Source: Gammaproteobacteria bacterium
GTDB taxonomy: Bacteria; Pseudomonadota; Gammaproteobacteria; Pseudomonadales; Cellvibrionaceae
NCBI GenBank assembly: GCA_025362015.1
Contig: JANYIO010000322.1
Location: forward strand, 1 to 35,478
Direction: 5' to 3'
DNA length: 35,478 nucleotides
In this document: positions 1-8,290 of the stretch, one piece after another
How positions within the stretch are numbered: the first letter of the stretch is position 1
Layout of the letters: each line of letters begins with the position of its first letter
Translations under genes and position numbers: made by a program
Notes under the pieces: generated by a model
What the model saw: only the letters and a program-made list of their open reading frames with translations
Database searches by the model: none
Told to the model about the DNA's origin: nothing

Positions 1-1219
1 CCCGTGGGCTTGATAACACCTGAACAGAACCTTGTGTTGCGAGCAGCGACAAAAGCTTTGATATATCTTGCACTGCCAACACCGAGGAGATAGCTTTACC
101 TGCATCTACAACGTGAGGAACATCAACATTATCAACTGAACCGTATGAAATATTTTTTGAATATGCTTGTTGCAGGTTACCACTAATGGTCCCCCAATTA
201 ACGCCAGCTTCAAAACCTTCACTCAAACGTACTTCTAAAATTTTGGCTTCTAAAATAACTTGACGCTTTACGCTCAGCTCTGAGCGTTCTAAAAATTCAC
301 GTACCGCGCTCAGTTCACTCGGTAGCGCTTTCACGACGATCATACCGGCTTGCGGTGACACAGTGACTGAGCGATCTTGATTTTCGCCACCCACAATTGA
401 AACAATCGTCGAATGTAACGATGACCAAAAATCCGTTCGATTTAATGTTTGCACACGAGAACCCGGTGTTATACTTGCACCCGAATTACCAGAAGAGTTG
501 CCAGATTTATTTTTTTCAGCATTGTCGAGCATGCTCAACAAATTAGTCGCTTCACCACCGCCACCCGAATTATTCTGGCCGCCATTGTTATTGCCGTTGC
601 TATTTCCCCCACCACTATTATTGTTGTTATTGTTGGATTGCCCACTACCAATTAATACCGACGTGTCCGATACACCAACGCGCTGCACATCTAAATAGTT
701 AATATGAAATACTTCCGTGCGCAACGCATTTGCATAAATTGTGTAAATTCCATGATCCTGTTTAAATTCAAAACCATAAATATCGCGAGTAACTCGCAAT
801 ACGTCATCAATAGTGACATCTTTTAGATCCAATGAAATTGAGCCCCTGACTTCCGGGTGAACAACAATATTGATTCCGGTACCGTTAACCAAACCCAGAA
901 AAAATTCCTTCGCAGGTACTGCGCGCACCGCAACATCAAAACGCTCGCTAAACTTTTTTCCACTCGCTGTTTTTAGCGTATTATTATCCAGCAATGCCTG
1001 CGTAACCGCATCGGGTATATTTTCAGCAGAAGTCGTCGCTAATTTTTTATCGTGCGCCGCTTGTTCAGCAACTATCGAATTCATTTCATTTTCAGCAGCC
1101 AGCGTCTTATCGCGCTGGCTAGAGCAGCTGCTCACCGTTAGCAATACTGTCAATAGCATCAGCGGTACAGGAAGCATAAAAATACTGCGAAGATTTATCC
1201 TGTGATATTGTAATGGCAT
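1..1219 (-). CDS. mshL: MSHA pilus secretin MshL, partial (C-terminus beyond left edge)
   Basis: Outer-membrane secretin of the MSHA pilus, the channel through which the filament leaves the periplasm. The reading frame is open from the start to the window edge. The N-terminus has a hydrophobic stretch ending in VSSC, a lipoprotein-type signal. A secretin/TonB short N-terminal region follows, then an Asn/Gly/Ser-rich low-complexity stretch inside an N domain (encoded near bases 530-655). Next comes the conserved run around VILEAKILEV and GVNWG, ending at VQVLSSPR, the beginning of the secretin core. The pore-forming part is outside the window. I chose ATG at 1219 because GGAG lies 8 bases upstream; ATG at 1225 is only 2 bases from that site. 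It follows mshK by a short gap, matching the usual mshI-J-K-L order, so mshM, N, E and G are expected beyond base 1. Identification by family pattern and context is strong. Confidence 0.93.
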   Translation of the reverse strand, partial: MPLQYHRINLRSIFMLPVPLMLLTVLLTVSSCSSQRDKTLAAENEMNSIVAEQAAHDKKLATTSAENIPDAVTQALLDNNTLKTASGKKFSERFDVAVRAVPAKEFFLGLVNGTGINIVVHPEVRGSISLDLKDVTIDDVLRVTRDIYGFEFKQDHGIYTIYANALRTEVFHINYLDVQRVGVSDTSVLIGSGQSNNNNNNSGGGNSNGNNNGGQNNSGGGGEATNLLSMLDNAEKNKSGNSSGNSGASITPGSRVQTLNRTDFWSSLHSTIVSIVGGENQDRSVTVSPQAGMIVVKALPSELSAVREFLERSELSVKRQVILEAKILEVRLSEGFEAGVNWGTISGNLQQAYSKNISYGSVDNVDVPHVVDAGKAISSVLAVQDISKLLSLLATQGSVQVLSSPR

Positions 1220-1252
1220 AGCCATAGCTCCAGAAAAATAGCTCTAAAAAAT

Positions 1253-1630
1253 TTATTTTCGAATGACTGTTTTATTTAAAAGCACTCGCCAAACTTTATT
1301 ACCTTGCCGTAAGGTTACGGCATCAGATTCAATTTTTGTTACTTTAGCACCAACACCTTTTATAATTTGATTTTCATGTAACTGTTGTCCATTGATAATG
1401 GCGATCTTTCTCTCAGTACCCAATAAAATACTACTCAGATTAATTAACGGTTGCCCAGCAACACTTATACCTTCTCCAGAAGCATGTTCATACCCCAAGG
1501 GGCGTGTTGGATCGGAGTGACGTACCGGATCCGAGTTATTTGTTTGCGCATAACTAGCACACGCAAAGAAGCACAAACTTATACCCACAGTAAGGCGATA
1601 ATATCTACTCATGCAAAAATAATTAAACAC
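1253..1630 (-). CDS. mshK: MSHA pilus biogenesis protein MshK (PilP-like)
   Basis: Small periplasmic protein (125 residues) thought to link the inner-membrane PilN/PilO-type proteins to the secretin. It has a signal peptide ending near ASYA, a DPTRP motif typical of MshK, and a PilP/GspC-like fold region with IAIINGQ followed by a pattern of beta strands ending at the C-terminus. The start at 1630 is GTG, with AGAGGG about 8 bases upstream; an in-frame ATG at 1612 is the alternative and would still leave a signal peptide. It overlaps the end of mshJ by 8 bases and is followed by mshL, so it is an internal operon gene and probably translationally coupled. Confidence 0.88.
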   Translation of the reverse strand: MFNYFCMSRYYRLTVGISLCFFACASYAQTNNSDPVRHSDPTRPLGYEHASGEGISVAGQPLINLSSILLGTERKIAIINGQQLHENQIIKGVGAKVTKIESDAVTLRQGNKVWRVLLNKTVIRK

Positions 1631-2315
1631 CCAGTAGGCCCTCTTCTGAGCTCAGTGTATAAACCCGTAATATAATTTCAGCATTAGGATATTGAGTTAC
1701 CTGGTAATCCAAACGTTGCCAATAAAAACGCCAGGGCAATGCTTCCAATGCCGTTAGAAATTGCAGAACTTGAAAATAGTTACCTGCAACTCGCAGCTCA
1801 ACCACATGTTCATAAACACCCACACTACTCGATTCTTGTGTTCCATTAACAGCCGCGAGATGTAATTCCCGGATGGGTAGTGTAACGACTTCTAATAGTG
1901 TTAGTTGCGCAGTTTTTTGCAATACCTCTTGTAATAGCTGCGGCAATTGCTCTGCATTAATTAAACTTTGTGAGGTATTTTGTAACTGAGTTTCAACTCC
2001 CGCTATATCGGCTTGCAATTGCACAATTTGTGCTTTTTTAAGTCGATTGGGATCATTTAACAAAGCTTGCGTTGCTGTTGCAATTTGCATTTCTGTTGCG
2101 GTGCGCTGTGTTGCTAGCCCAGCCAATTGGGATTGCGTCTCCTGTACTTTTTTATCAAACGGTGCCTGAATAATAAAGTTCCATAACATAAACACTACAG
2201 CACTTGCGGATAAAAAAATCAGTACGCGTTCGCGCATAATGCGCGCATCAATTTTTTCTTGAAGCTCTTTAAGACGCAGTTTCTCAAGAAGAAGCTGTTT
2301 AAAGGATTGGGGCAT
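1623..2315 (-). CDS. mshJ: MSHA pilus biogenesis protein MshJ (PilO-like)
   Basis: Bitopic inner-membrane protein of 230 residues. A short cytoplasmic N-terminus is followed by one membrane helix at about residues 32-50 (VLIFLSASAVVFMLWNFII), then a long Gln/Leu-rich coiled coil and a ferredoxin-like C-terminal domain with the strand pattern of PilO/GspM. In the family this protein pairs with the PilN-like partner to form the periplasmic collar under the secretin. The start ATG shares one base with the stop of the upstream PilN-like gene (TAATG), which suggests coupled translation. Position between the PilN-like gene and mshK fits the MSHA order. Confidence 0.9.
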   Translation of the reverse strand: MPQSFKQLLLEKLRLKELQEKIDARIMRERVLIFLSASAVVFMLWNFIIQAPFDKKVQETQSQLAGLATQRTATEMQIATATQALLNDPNRLKKAQIVQLQADIAGVETQLQNTSQSLINAEQLPQLLQEVLQKTAQLTLLEVVTLPIRELHLAAVNGTQESSSVGVYEHVVELRVAGNYFQVLQFLTALEALPWRFYWQRLDYQVTQYPNAEIILRVYTLSSEEGLLGV

Positions 2316-3037
2316 TAGCGTTTACCCCCTGTAGTAGTTGTTTTTTCTTCGCCAGGCTGAATCAAAAATGTGCGCATGACCTCATGTGTGTTTTCATCTT
2401 GTTCAGCGATTCTCATTTTTTCAGCAGTTGCTTTAGTGGCTTCATTCGTAGGCCTTGCCTTGGCTAAAGAAAACAGCAATAGGCCATTATTATTTTTGTC
2501 GCGCTCAACATTCATTACGCCAAAACCAACATTGGCAAAACTGGCGTCTGCACGTAACTTTTGTAAATAAAGAGGAATCTGATCTGCGCTGCGAGCCTTA
2601 CCACTAAGCTCCGCATAAGTACCACCTCTTTGCAGCGAAAATGTTTCGAGGGATATAGTGTTTAACGATGCCTGCGCCAAAGCTGTTAGTTGCGCAGAAA
2701 AACCTTTTTGGTTACCCAAACTCTGCGAGGAAATCATCGCTAACACTTGCTGGCGACGCTGCAATACTTGTTGCAGCTGCTGGATCTTTGTATCCACATC
2801 AACATCAGGCTGTGCAGATTTTTGCGGCGTTAAAATTTGTAACTGTGCTTGCAATGTTTGCTGTGCTTGTTGAGCTTGAGTTAATTGTTGTAGTAATTGT
2901 GCATGTTGATGGCTGATGAAAAACGATACCAAAATCAGCACAATAAAAATACCTAACAAACCCCACGCCATATGAATAGTACGCAACGGCTCACGGCTGG
3001 GGCGGAACTCAGGCAGATATAAATTAATTTGTTGCAT
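2315..3037 (-). CDS. MSHA biogenesis PilN-like protein (second MshI component)
   Basis: PilN-like inner-membrane protein of 240 residues. It opens with QQINLYLPEFRP, the classic PilN start, where INLY-type residues dock into the PilM-like partner. One membrane helix follows at about residues 25-43, then a Gln-rich coiled coil and a periplasmic ferredoxin-like domain. The frame extends upstream to 3091, but ATG at 3037 is preferred because it gives the canonical PilN N-terminus, has GGGGGTGG just upstream, and shares one base with the mshI stop. In some genomes the PilM and PilN parts are both named MshI; here they are separate genes. Confidence 0.9.
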   Translation of the reverse strand: MQQINLYLPEFRPSREPLRTIHMAWGLLGIFIVLILVSFFISHQHAQLLQQLTQAQQAQQTLQAQLQILTPQKSAQPDVDVDTKIQQLQQVLQRRQQVLAMISSQSLGNQKGFSAQLTALAQASLNTISLETFSLQRGGTYAELSGKARSADQIPLYLQKLRADASFANVGFGVMNVERDKNNNGLLLFSLAKARPTNEATKATAEKMRIAEQDENTHEVMRTFLIQPGEEKTTTTGGKR

Positions 3038-3966
3038 TAGGCCACCCCCACTACATCTTGGCGTAATGCAGCACCGAGGGCCAACAAGCAAAGCGATAAG
3101 GTGTGCTCCTGCACATCTTTACCGATTTGCAATCCAGAATGCACATCTAAAACATCAATAGTCACGGTCAAGCTATTGCGAATTGCAGCCGTTAATTTAT
3201 CGCTGGTAATATTTTCACCACACAGATAAACATGGCTCGGTGGTATTTGACGCATTTGCCGTTCAAAATAATCAAGTGAGCGCTGCAATTCCAACACTAA
3301 AGCTTCAGCAGGAAGTTCATCAAGTAAACCACCATTATAAGCAAGCGAAAATTGACGCGAAAGATACAAGTTACCATCGCGGATTATCTGCAAACTACCG
3401 CCACCTGGCGCTAATTTAATTAAGGCTATACCGCGCTTCGTCTCGCAGCATGTTTGCACAAGATTCCGCAGCACCAATTCAGGAATATCAATGGTCTCCA
3501 ACGTAAGTTGTGCCGCTTTCGTTTGGCCAATGAGCTGAACAAGATGATTGCGTTGCATGACCACTGCATAGGCCATTCGACTGGTGCCACGAGCACTATC
3601 CTCTGGCAATAAAAACGCATCGATAACCGCATCGGTAATAGGAAATTGAATTAAATCTTTAACGCGCCACCGCAAAGCTTCCGCTAGCTCGTCCAGAGGA
3701 ACCTTAGGTGCTTCACCAAGCAGTAATTGATAAGTGCCGGAATTAATCACTACATTGCAGGGGACTTGCTGTAGCCCCAACTTAACCAAACGATTGCGTA
3801 ACACCTCAGGAGCATTCGCCTTTGTATCACAAGGTAGAAATTCACAATGAACGAGATGCGGTTCCTGTGTTGCAGGTCGCTGAATATAGGCGAAAGCAAC
3901 GCCATCGGCGGTAAATTCCACTCCAAGTGCTTCGTTTTTCTGCGATTTTGCACCGAACAAATTCAA
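3037..3966 (-). CDS. mshI: MSHA biogenesis protein MshI (PilM-like actin-fold)
   Basis: Cytoplasmic actin-fold (ASKHA) protein, 309 residues, that in PilM-like families binds the N-terminus of the PilN partner and couples the assembly ATPase to the membrane complex. The N-terminus MNLFG...LGVEFTADGVAFAYI and the central LRWRVKDLIQFPITDAVIDAF region match MshI/PilM proteins. The start codon is TTG at 3966, with GAGG about 8 bases upstream and no ATG in reach that keeps the conserved N-terminus. It is the first gene of the mshI-J-K-L run and is separated from the upstream prepilin by a terminator, so it should have its own promoter in 3967-4208. Confidence 0.9.
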   Translation of the reverse strand: MNLFGAKSQKNEALGVEFTADGVAFAYIQRPATQEPHLVHCEFLPCDTKANAPEVLRNRLVKLGLQQVPCNVVINSGTYQLLLGEAPKVPLDELAEALRWRVKDLIQFPITDAVIDAFLLPEDSARGTSRMAYAVVMQRNHLVQLIGQTKAAQLTLETIDIPELVLRNLVQTCCETKRGIALIKLAPGGGSLQIIRDGNLYLSRQFSLAYNGGLLDELPAEALVLELQRSLDYFERQMRQIPPSHVYLCGENITSDKLTAAIRNSLTVTIDVLDVHSGLQIGKDVQEHTLSLCLLALGAALRQDVVGVA

Positions 3967-4082
3967 CTGAGTGCCTCTAACGCTTATTGATAGGAGGTGG
4001 TAAATAACGTTTTCAACCGGCAGCGCGACACAAAAGATTTTCTTAAATATTAAATGTCTGCTGATGGAGCTAATAACTCTTG

Positions 4083-4088
4083 ATTATA
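4083..4088 (-). promoter_or_regulatory. Candidate -10 box for the mshI operon
   Basis: On the minus strand this reads TATAAT, a perfect sigma70 -10 hexamer, about 117 bases before the mshI start. It lies downstream of the pilin terminator, where a promoter is needed. No good -35 hexamer is seen at 16-18 bases, so the call is weak. The rest of 3967-4208 is AT-rich with no other clear signal. Confidence 0.3.
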
Positions 4089-4208
4089 CTTGCTGCCACA
4101 AACATAACCGTTATCATGACCTTAGACCATAAAAGGTGAAAAAGCCAAAGTTCTACTGTGTTTTGTTTGGAGCAGAGTTTTTTTAAACTAAATAGTGGAA
4201 ATGTGGGT

Positions 4209-4240
4209 AAAAAAAATCCCCAGCACAGCTGAGGACTTTT
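4209..4240 (-). terminator. Intrinsic terminator after the prepilin gene
   Basis: On the minus strand TCCTCAGC, a 3-base loop and GCTGGGGA form an 8-bp stem with one G-T pair, followed by eight T. It lies about 15 bases after the stop codon of the prepilin at 4256 and separates it from mshI. Confidence 0.85.
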
Positions 4241-4255
4241 AAGATAAAGTTCAAA

Positions 4256-4936
4256 TTACATTTGGACGCAGATTGTATAAATAGCAGTTTCCGCATAAAT
4301 GGCAGGCCCAGCCGCAGCCGAAGGGTTGGTGTTAACGCCTACAGCCCCGACTATGCCACGCATTTTACCCGTATTGCCATTGCCGTCATCCATCTGCGTG
4401 TCCATAGCCGCCGCAGACTTACCTGGTACCTGACTCAAGCAAACTACACTCCCACTAATTGTCGGTGCAGCACCCACAGCTACAGTCACCAAACCAATTA
4501 GGCCGCCGAAAGCATTGCGAGGCAAAGAGGGAATGCCAACCGAAAGCGGATCCCCACTAATAAAACCGGCTGCCCTTAAGTGTTGCCAAAAAAATTGGCC
4601 TTCGCCACCTGGGTTGAAGGTCTGAGCAAATCCGGCCCCGGCAATAATCCCATTGCCATCACCACCGGTGAGCGTTGTCCACGCACCGCCACGAGGAGTA
4701 ATCACTGCAGTTGGACCGTCATCACCGGGCAGCCGCTGATAGCGATCTTGATAGGCATATAACGCGGAGGTAATGCCATTAATTTCACCTACTCCTCTTT
4801 TAACTTTTGCATTTTCAATCAATTCCGTACCTTTTAGCACTCCGCCAAGCAGCAAGCCGATAATAACCAATACAATCGCAATTTCCACCAAAGTAAAGCC
4901 CGATTGGGATTTTTTAAATGACATATTCTTATTCAT
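4256..4936 (-). CDS. Type IV prepilin / major pseudopilin-like protein
   Basis: Prepilin of 226 residues. A short basic leader ends in Gly before FTLVEIAIVLVIIGLLLGG, the prepilin-peptidase site, with Glu at mature position 5. The helix leads into a YQDRYQRLPGDD segment, a feature of many type IV pilin and pseudopilin globular domains. Two Cys, near residue 165 and near the C-terminus (ICVQM), could form the usual disulfide-bonded D-region. AGAAAGG precedes the ATG. It stands alone between the two assembly operons, with a candidate promoter upstream and a clear terminator downstream, as expected for a subunit made in larger amounts than the machinery. Which of the two systems uses it cannot be told from sequence. 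Confidence 0.9.
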   Translation of the reverse strand: MNKNMSFKKSQSGFTLVEIAIVLVIIGLLLGGVLKGTELIENAKVKRGVGEINGITSALYAYQDRYQRLPGDDGPTAVITPRGGAWTTLTGGDGNGIIAGAGFAQTFNPGGEGQFFWQHLRAAGFISGDPLSVGIPSLPRNAFGGLIGLVTVAVGAAPTISGSVVCLSQVPGKSAAAMDTQMDDGNGNTGKMRGIVGAVGVNTNPSAAAGPAIYAETAIYTICVQM

Positions 4937-5012
4937 AACATTAACCTTTCTTACGTGAAAAATCAGTTGTGTGGCAATCCACTCGTGTTGTAAAAATCCA
5001 TGTATTGATTTG

Positions 5013-5040
5013 AGTGTAGCAACGATTTTGTAATTGCAAA
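5013..5040 (-). promoter_or_regulatory. Candidate promoter of the stand-alone prepilin
   Basis: On the minus strand TTTGCA and TACACT are spaced 16 bases apart, about 77 bases before the prepilin ATG. The match to sigma70 is only moderate. The gene needs a promoter in the 177-base gap 4937-5113 if it is transcribed separately from the operon ending at 5114; no terminator was seen at the end of that operon, so readthrough is also possible. Confidence 0.3.
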
Positions 5041-5113
5041 AAAAAAATGCTGATTTTTTAATAGGTGGCAGATCTTAAATGGATAATTTTATATTTTTTC
5101 AACTCAGCATGTG

Positions 5114-5791
5114 TCACAACCGACCTGCCCTGCTGAGTTCGTAAATAAGTGTGGGGTGCGAGATCCACACTACGATATCGTCGAACTCAACACCCGTTTT
5201 ATCGTATTCAGTAGGTGTGCGCATCACAAAGTCTGTATCGCCATCTCGATTCTCTATTTGATCAGGTGAAACTGATGCAGGCAGATCTACACCATCTTTT
5301 CCCGTTGAAAGTACAACTGCCACCGCGATATTAGTAATCAGCGTTGCTGGCGTTGGACATGGACTCGATATACAAATATTTAAAATGGGAGCTACGCCTA
5401 CAATAGGAATAGCAGTGCCGTACCCATTTGCTAATTTATAAAGGAAAGGCTGTTGCCACACATCAACTAAAGCACCATTTTTTATGGTCCCTTGAATACC
5501 CAAGGTTGCATAGGGAATAAGGTTGTTAGCCGCAACGCACACCGGTGGAGCGAGCCCTAATCCAGCGGCGTTGGTGGGGCAAGGTAATTTACTATTTGTT
5601 AGCGCATACCCCAGCAATGCCGCTCGAATTTCTTGTAATTGTAGTTCAGTGGTTTTACGGTGGTTGATATCTCGCTGAGCTCTTAAGGGCATAATTAACC
5701 CACCGAGCAATAAACCGATAATAACTAAGACTATCGCTATTTCGATCAGCGTAAAGCCCTGCTGCTTAAGGGACGATGAAGATGAGATCAT
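5114..5791 (-). CDS. Prepilin-like protein with classical N-terminus
   Basis: Pilin-like subunit of 225 residues. The leader MISSSSSLKQQG precedes FTLIEIAIVLVIIGLLLGG, with Glu at mature position 5, followed by a globular domain that has an LPCP motif, IPYATLG, and a short acidic stretch near the C-terminus (ENRDGDTDF). The frame is open back to 5866, but ATG at 5791 gives a normal 12-residue leader; the longer form would put about 37 residues before the cleavage site. It overlaps the preceding prepilin gene by 26 bases and is the last gene of the second assembly operon. The N-terminal 25 residues are nearly the same as those of the stand-alone prepilin, but the globular parts differ. It is likely a minor or core pseudopilin of the second system. 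Confidence 0.86.
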   Translation of the reverse strand: MISSSSSLKQQGFTLIEIAIVLVIIGLLLGGLIMPLRAQRDINHRKTTELQLQEIRAALLGYALTNSKLPCPTNAAGLGLAPPVCVAANNLIPYATLGIQGTIKNGALVDVWQQPFLYKLANGYGTAIPIVGVAPILNICISSPCPTPATLITNIAVAVVLSTGKDGVDLPASVSPDQIENRDGDTDFVMRTPTEYDKTGVEFDDIVVWISHPTLIYELSRAGRL

Positions 5792-6983
5792 TGAAGGTCG
5801 CCGTATGGTTGAGGGGTCGAAGCTGCGTAAAATTATTGTCACCCGAGACGTTATTAGTACCTTCAAAATAGTTTTTTATGGTTCCAGGCACCCTGGGAAT
5901 TTGTGAAGGAACCGTGGCACCTAATGCGATACCCGGAGCCATCACAATTACTCGGGCATCGTTAAAAACACCATCGCCATTTAGATCAAGACAATTAGCA
6001 ATAGCTGGAGCCGGTGGACTCTGTAAATTTGGTGGACAAATTTTGTAGTAGAGCATGTTCCCCCAATGTGGAGTCAGCCATAAAGGTAGGGCTGTAGCAG
6101 CATTGCTAGCAACATAGGGAGCGGGACAAGCCGTCCCCCAACCTGACGGTAAAGCGACCCCCAAGGGGACTCGGCCTTCAAATGTATTTACTACGCTGTT
6201 ATTGCTAACGCTGGGAGCATATGGAACAGCCCAAGGATAAATATGACAATTTGTGTTATAGGTATTTAAAAGATCACGTACTTCCGCCAAAACTCGCCCT
6301 TCAACAGTTGTCCAAAAAGTCCCCACCGGCATCCCTAGCAGTTTGTCATTGTGAGTTGCATCAGCCAAGTCGTTGTAGTTGGTATAGGGGTTAACGCCGT
6401 TAGGAGGTTCAATAAAATTAATCGCCGGTGATAACGGAGTTGTTATTGGGTTTTGGCCACCGAGGGGTTTACCGGGAGCAATAACAATAAAAGCCATGGG
6501 TTGACCATTTAGCAGAAGTGCGGATGTGCGCGAACTATTACGGGGAATAAAGGCAGCAACTGCATTGCCACCATATCCTATGGGAATGACATACCAGAGT
6601 GGAGGTTGCGGTGGCGTAATTATTCCACCAACAGTTACTGCGAGGCCCAAAGTCACAAAGGGTACCAATCCCTGCAGACTGACGCAGCCCCCCACTGGAG
6701 CGGTGTTTGACATGCCATCTCCATCAGTATCAGGGCAAGGCAAGGTGCCTGGTGGTTGCGGATTAGATGTCTGAGTCAACGCAAAGCCCATAATGGCGTC
6801 GCGCGCCTGTACCAGTGCTGCGACCGTTTTGGTATTATTTTTTTGCTCGATAGAATTAATTGAAAGACGACCAATGATTGACGCGGTAAATGCAATCAAG
6901 ATGATCCCCAGCATCACCAATAACGCTATGCCACGGTTTTTTTGCGTAGTGGAAATGCGGTCATTTCGCGCTGGACTGAACAC
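5766..6983 (-). CDS. Large GspK/PilX-like prepilin without Glu5
   Basis: About 405 residues. The N-terminus has a basic region, KNRG, then IALLVMLGIILIAFTASIIGR. This is a prepilin-like helix without the usual Glu at position 5, as in GspK and PilX tip-complex subunits. The following RDAIMGFAL and LPCPDTDGDG motifs resemble those of the adjacent 225-residue prepilin (LGYALT, LPCP), so the two may share a globular core, here expanded with Pro/Asn-rich loops. DTDGDG and DLNGDG segments could bind calcium. The start is uncertain. GTG at 6983 has GAGGTG 7 bases upstream and gives an 18-residue leader; ATG at 6998 or 7025 would add 5 or 14 residues and lack a clear ribosome site. By analogy with GspK it may sit at the filament tip. 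Confidence 0.82.
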   Translation of the reverse strand: MFSPARNDRISTTQKNRGIALLVMLGIILIAFTASIIGRLSINSIEQKNNTKTVAALVQARDAIMGFALTQTSNPQPPGTLPCPDTDGDGMSNTAPVGGCVSLQGLVPFVTLGLAVTVGGIITPPQPPLWYVIPIGYGGNAVAAFIPRNSSRTSALLLNGQPMAFIVIAPGKPLGGQNPITTPLSPAINFIEPPNGVNPYTNYNDLADATHNDKLLGMPVGTFWTTVEGRVLAEVRDLLNTYNTNCHIYPWAVPYAPSVSNNSVVNTFEGRVPLGVALPSGWGTACPAPYVASNAATALPLWLTPHWGNMLYYKICPPNLQSPPAPAIANCLDLNGDGVFNDARVIVMAPGIALGATVPSQIPRVPGTIKNYFEGTNNVSGDNNFTQLRPLNHTATFNDLIFIVP

Positions 6984-7650
6984 TGGAATGCACCTCATTA
7001 GCGGATGATGTTTGCATAGTTGCACTACCGGTGGCTGTCGCTAAATTTTCAACAACTGGTTTAACCGCAAGTTCAGATACCACAGCTTGCTTGGGAGTTG
7101 CCAACCGATAGGACTCTTCCACGCGCTGACTATTAGGTATCCAAACCTGCCCAGGCTTAAGTATAGCTACATGATTGACACCCTGAAGGGGAACTTTCAC
7201 GTTCGCGGATTGCAAAATATCACCCAAAATTTTATGGTTGAAGGCTGGGTTTTCTAGTCTGCCATTGCCGCCACTCACCCATACCTGATGCTGGCCATCC
7301 GCACGTAATAAAACCCCCGAGAGCTTTAAAGGTTGAATGATACGATTATTTACCTCTGATGGTGTAAGGACTGGGCTTTCATCTACACCCGTTATTTGCG
7401 GGCGGGTTAACCCGCCACGATGTCGCGCTTCATCCAGTGTTTTGCGCTGCTCCGGAGTGGTAAATAACCGCCCAAAAGATAGATCACTCGCAGACTGATT
7501 TTGTTGATCTGACAACGAGAGATTTGCACTCCACACCGGGAGCACTAAGCAAAACACGATGATTATTCCACTGCTGACCCTACCCGCTAGACACCCGAAA
7601 TATTTATCACTATTAAACCGTGGGTTTACAGGGTACGTTTTATTTTCCAT
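6961..7650 (-). CDS. PilP/GspC-like periplasmic connector
   Basis: About 229 residues. One N-terminal hydrophobic segment (SGIIIVFCLVLPVWSA) acts as a signal peptide or anchor. A conserved-looking FGRLFTTPEQRKTLDEAR motif follows, then a small beta domain with LKLSGVLLRADGQHQVWVSGG, which matches the pattern of PilP/GspC homology regions that contact the secretin N domain. The C-terminus is Ser/Ala/Thr-rich. ATG at 7650 is chosen over an upstream in-frame ATG at 7680 because GGGAGGTG lies 7 bases before it. It overlaps the upstream PilO-like gene by 11 bases. No family name can be given with certainty; the role is inferred from motif pattern and position after the PilO-like gene. Confidence 0.75.
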   Translation of the reverse strand: MENKTYPVNPRFNSDKYFGCLAGRVSSGIIIVFCLVLPVWSANLSLSDQQNQSASDLSFGRLFTTPEQRKTLDEARHRGGLTRPQITGVDESPVLTPSEVNNRIIQPLKLSGVLLRADGQHQVWVSGGNGRLENPAFNHKILGDILQSANVKVPLQGVNHVAILKPGQVWIPNSQRVEESYRLATPKQAVVSELAVKPVVENLATATGSATMQTSSANEVHSSVQSSAK

Positions 7651-8290
7651 CAGGCAGCACCTCCCACGCACGGGTAACATCTCCTAGCGAGTACCAAAGC
7701 AACTCGCATTGGCCCTTGAAACCAGCAGCTATATGACTATTGTTTGAAGAGCTGCTCACCTCGGCAGACGCTCCTTCATTACGCCGAATTTCGCAATTTT
7801 GAGCACTAAAAAGGCCTTTAGATTGAACCTGTATTTCACTTATTAAATGATAGAAATCACCTTCATGGAGTAATCTAAAATCAATCCGCATGGGCGTTAT
7901 TTTTACTATTAAAGATTCATTTTTGTAAGTGGTGTTGGTTTCCGTAGCCATAACTGTAGGCGAGAGCGTGAAATTTACCGCAGGTATTAGGTGATGATTA
8001 ACGTCAGCACGAAGTGTTTCAATCCACTGTAATCGTTGTGGTTGCCCTATAAGCCCCTGAGTTTGTAAAGCTTGGTAAGGAATTAGGTATTTAGCCAGCA
8101 AGGCCGCTGATTGCTCGGCGCCAAGGTTGATACTTTGCTGTTGTTGGTAACTGCTTTTAGCCACGAGTAGCGCCTGCTCAGCGTTACTATGCACTAACAG
8201 CGCTATGCTCAAGGCAATCAATGCCGCCCCAGCCAAGAGCAGACTTAATCCGTGTTTACGCCAAAAAGGAAACTTGAGTAGGTCATTCAT
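7640..8290 (-). CDS. PilO/GspM-like inner-membrane protein
   Basis: About 216 residues with one membrane helix near residues 15-33 (GLSLLLAGAALIALSIALLV), a short coiled coil, and a periplasmic domain with alternating strands, the layout of PilO/GspM. Two Cys (NCEIRR and GQCELLW) could form a periplasmic disulfide. ATG at 8290 has GGGAGG 9 bases upstream and overlaps the stop of the GspL-like gene by 8 bases, which favours it over 8317. Sequence similarity to named families is weak, so the call rests on topology, length and operon position. Confidence 0.72.
   Translation of the reverse strand: MNDLLKFPFWRKHGLSLLLAGAALIALSIALLVHSNAEQALLVAKSSYQQQQSINLGAEQSAALLAKYLIPYQALQTQGLIGQPQRLQWIETLRADVNHHLIPAVNFTLSPTVMATETNTTYKNESLIVKITPMRIDFRLLHEGDFYHLISEIQVQSKGLFSAQNCEIRRNEGASAEVSSSSNNSHIAAGFKGQCELLWYSLGDVTRAWEVLPDGK

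Noticed and set aside
449-1205. Plus-strand open frames with Leu/Pro- or Thr-rich translations opposite the mshL gene
   Set aside because: They are the antisense of the mshL low-complexity and N-domain region, have no ribosome sites, and the minus-strand product matches a known family.
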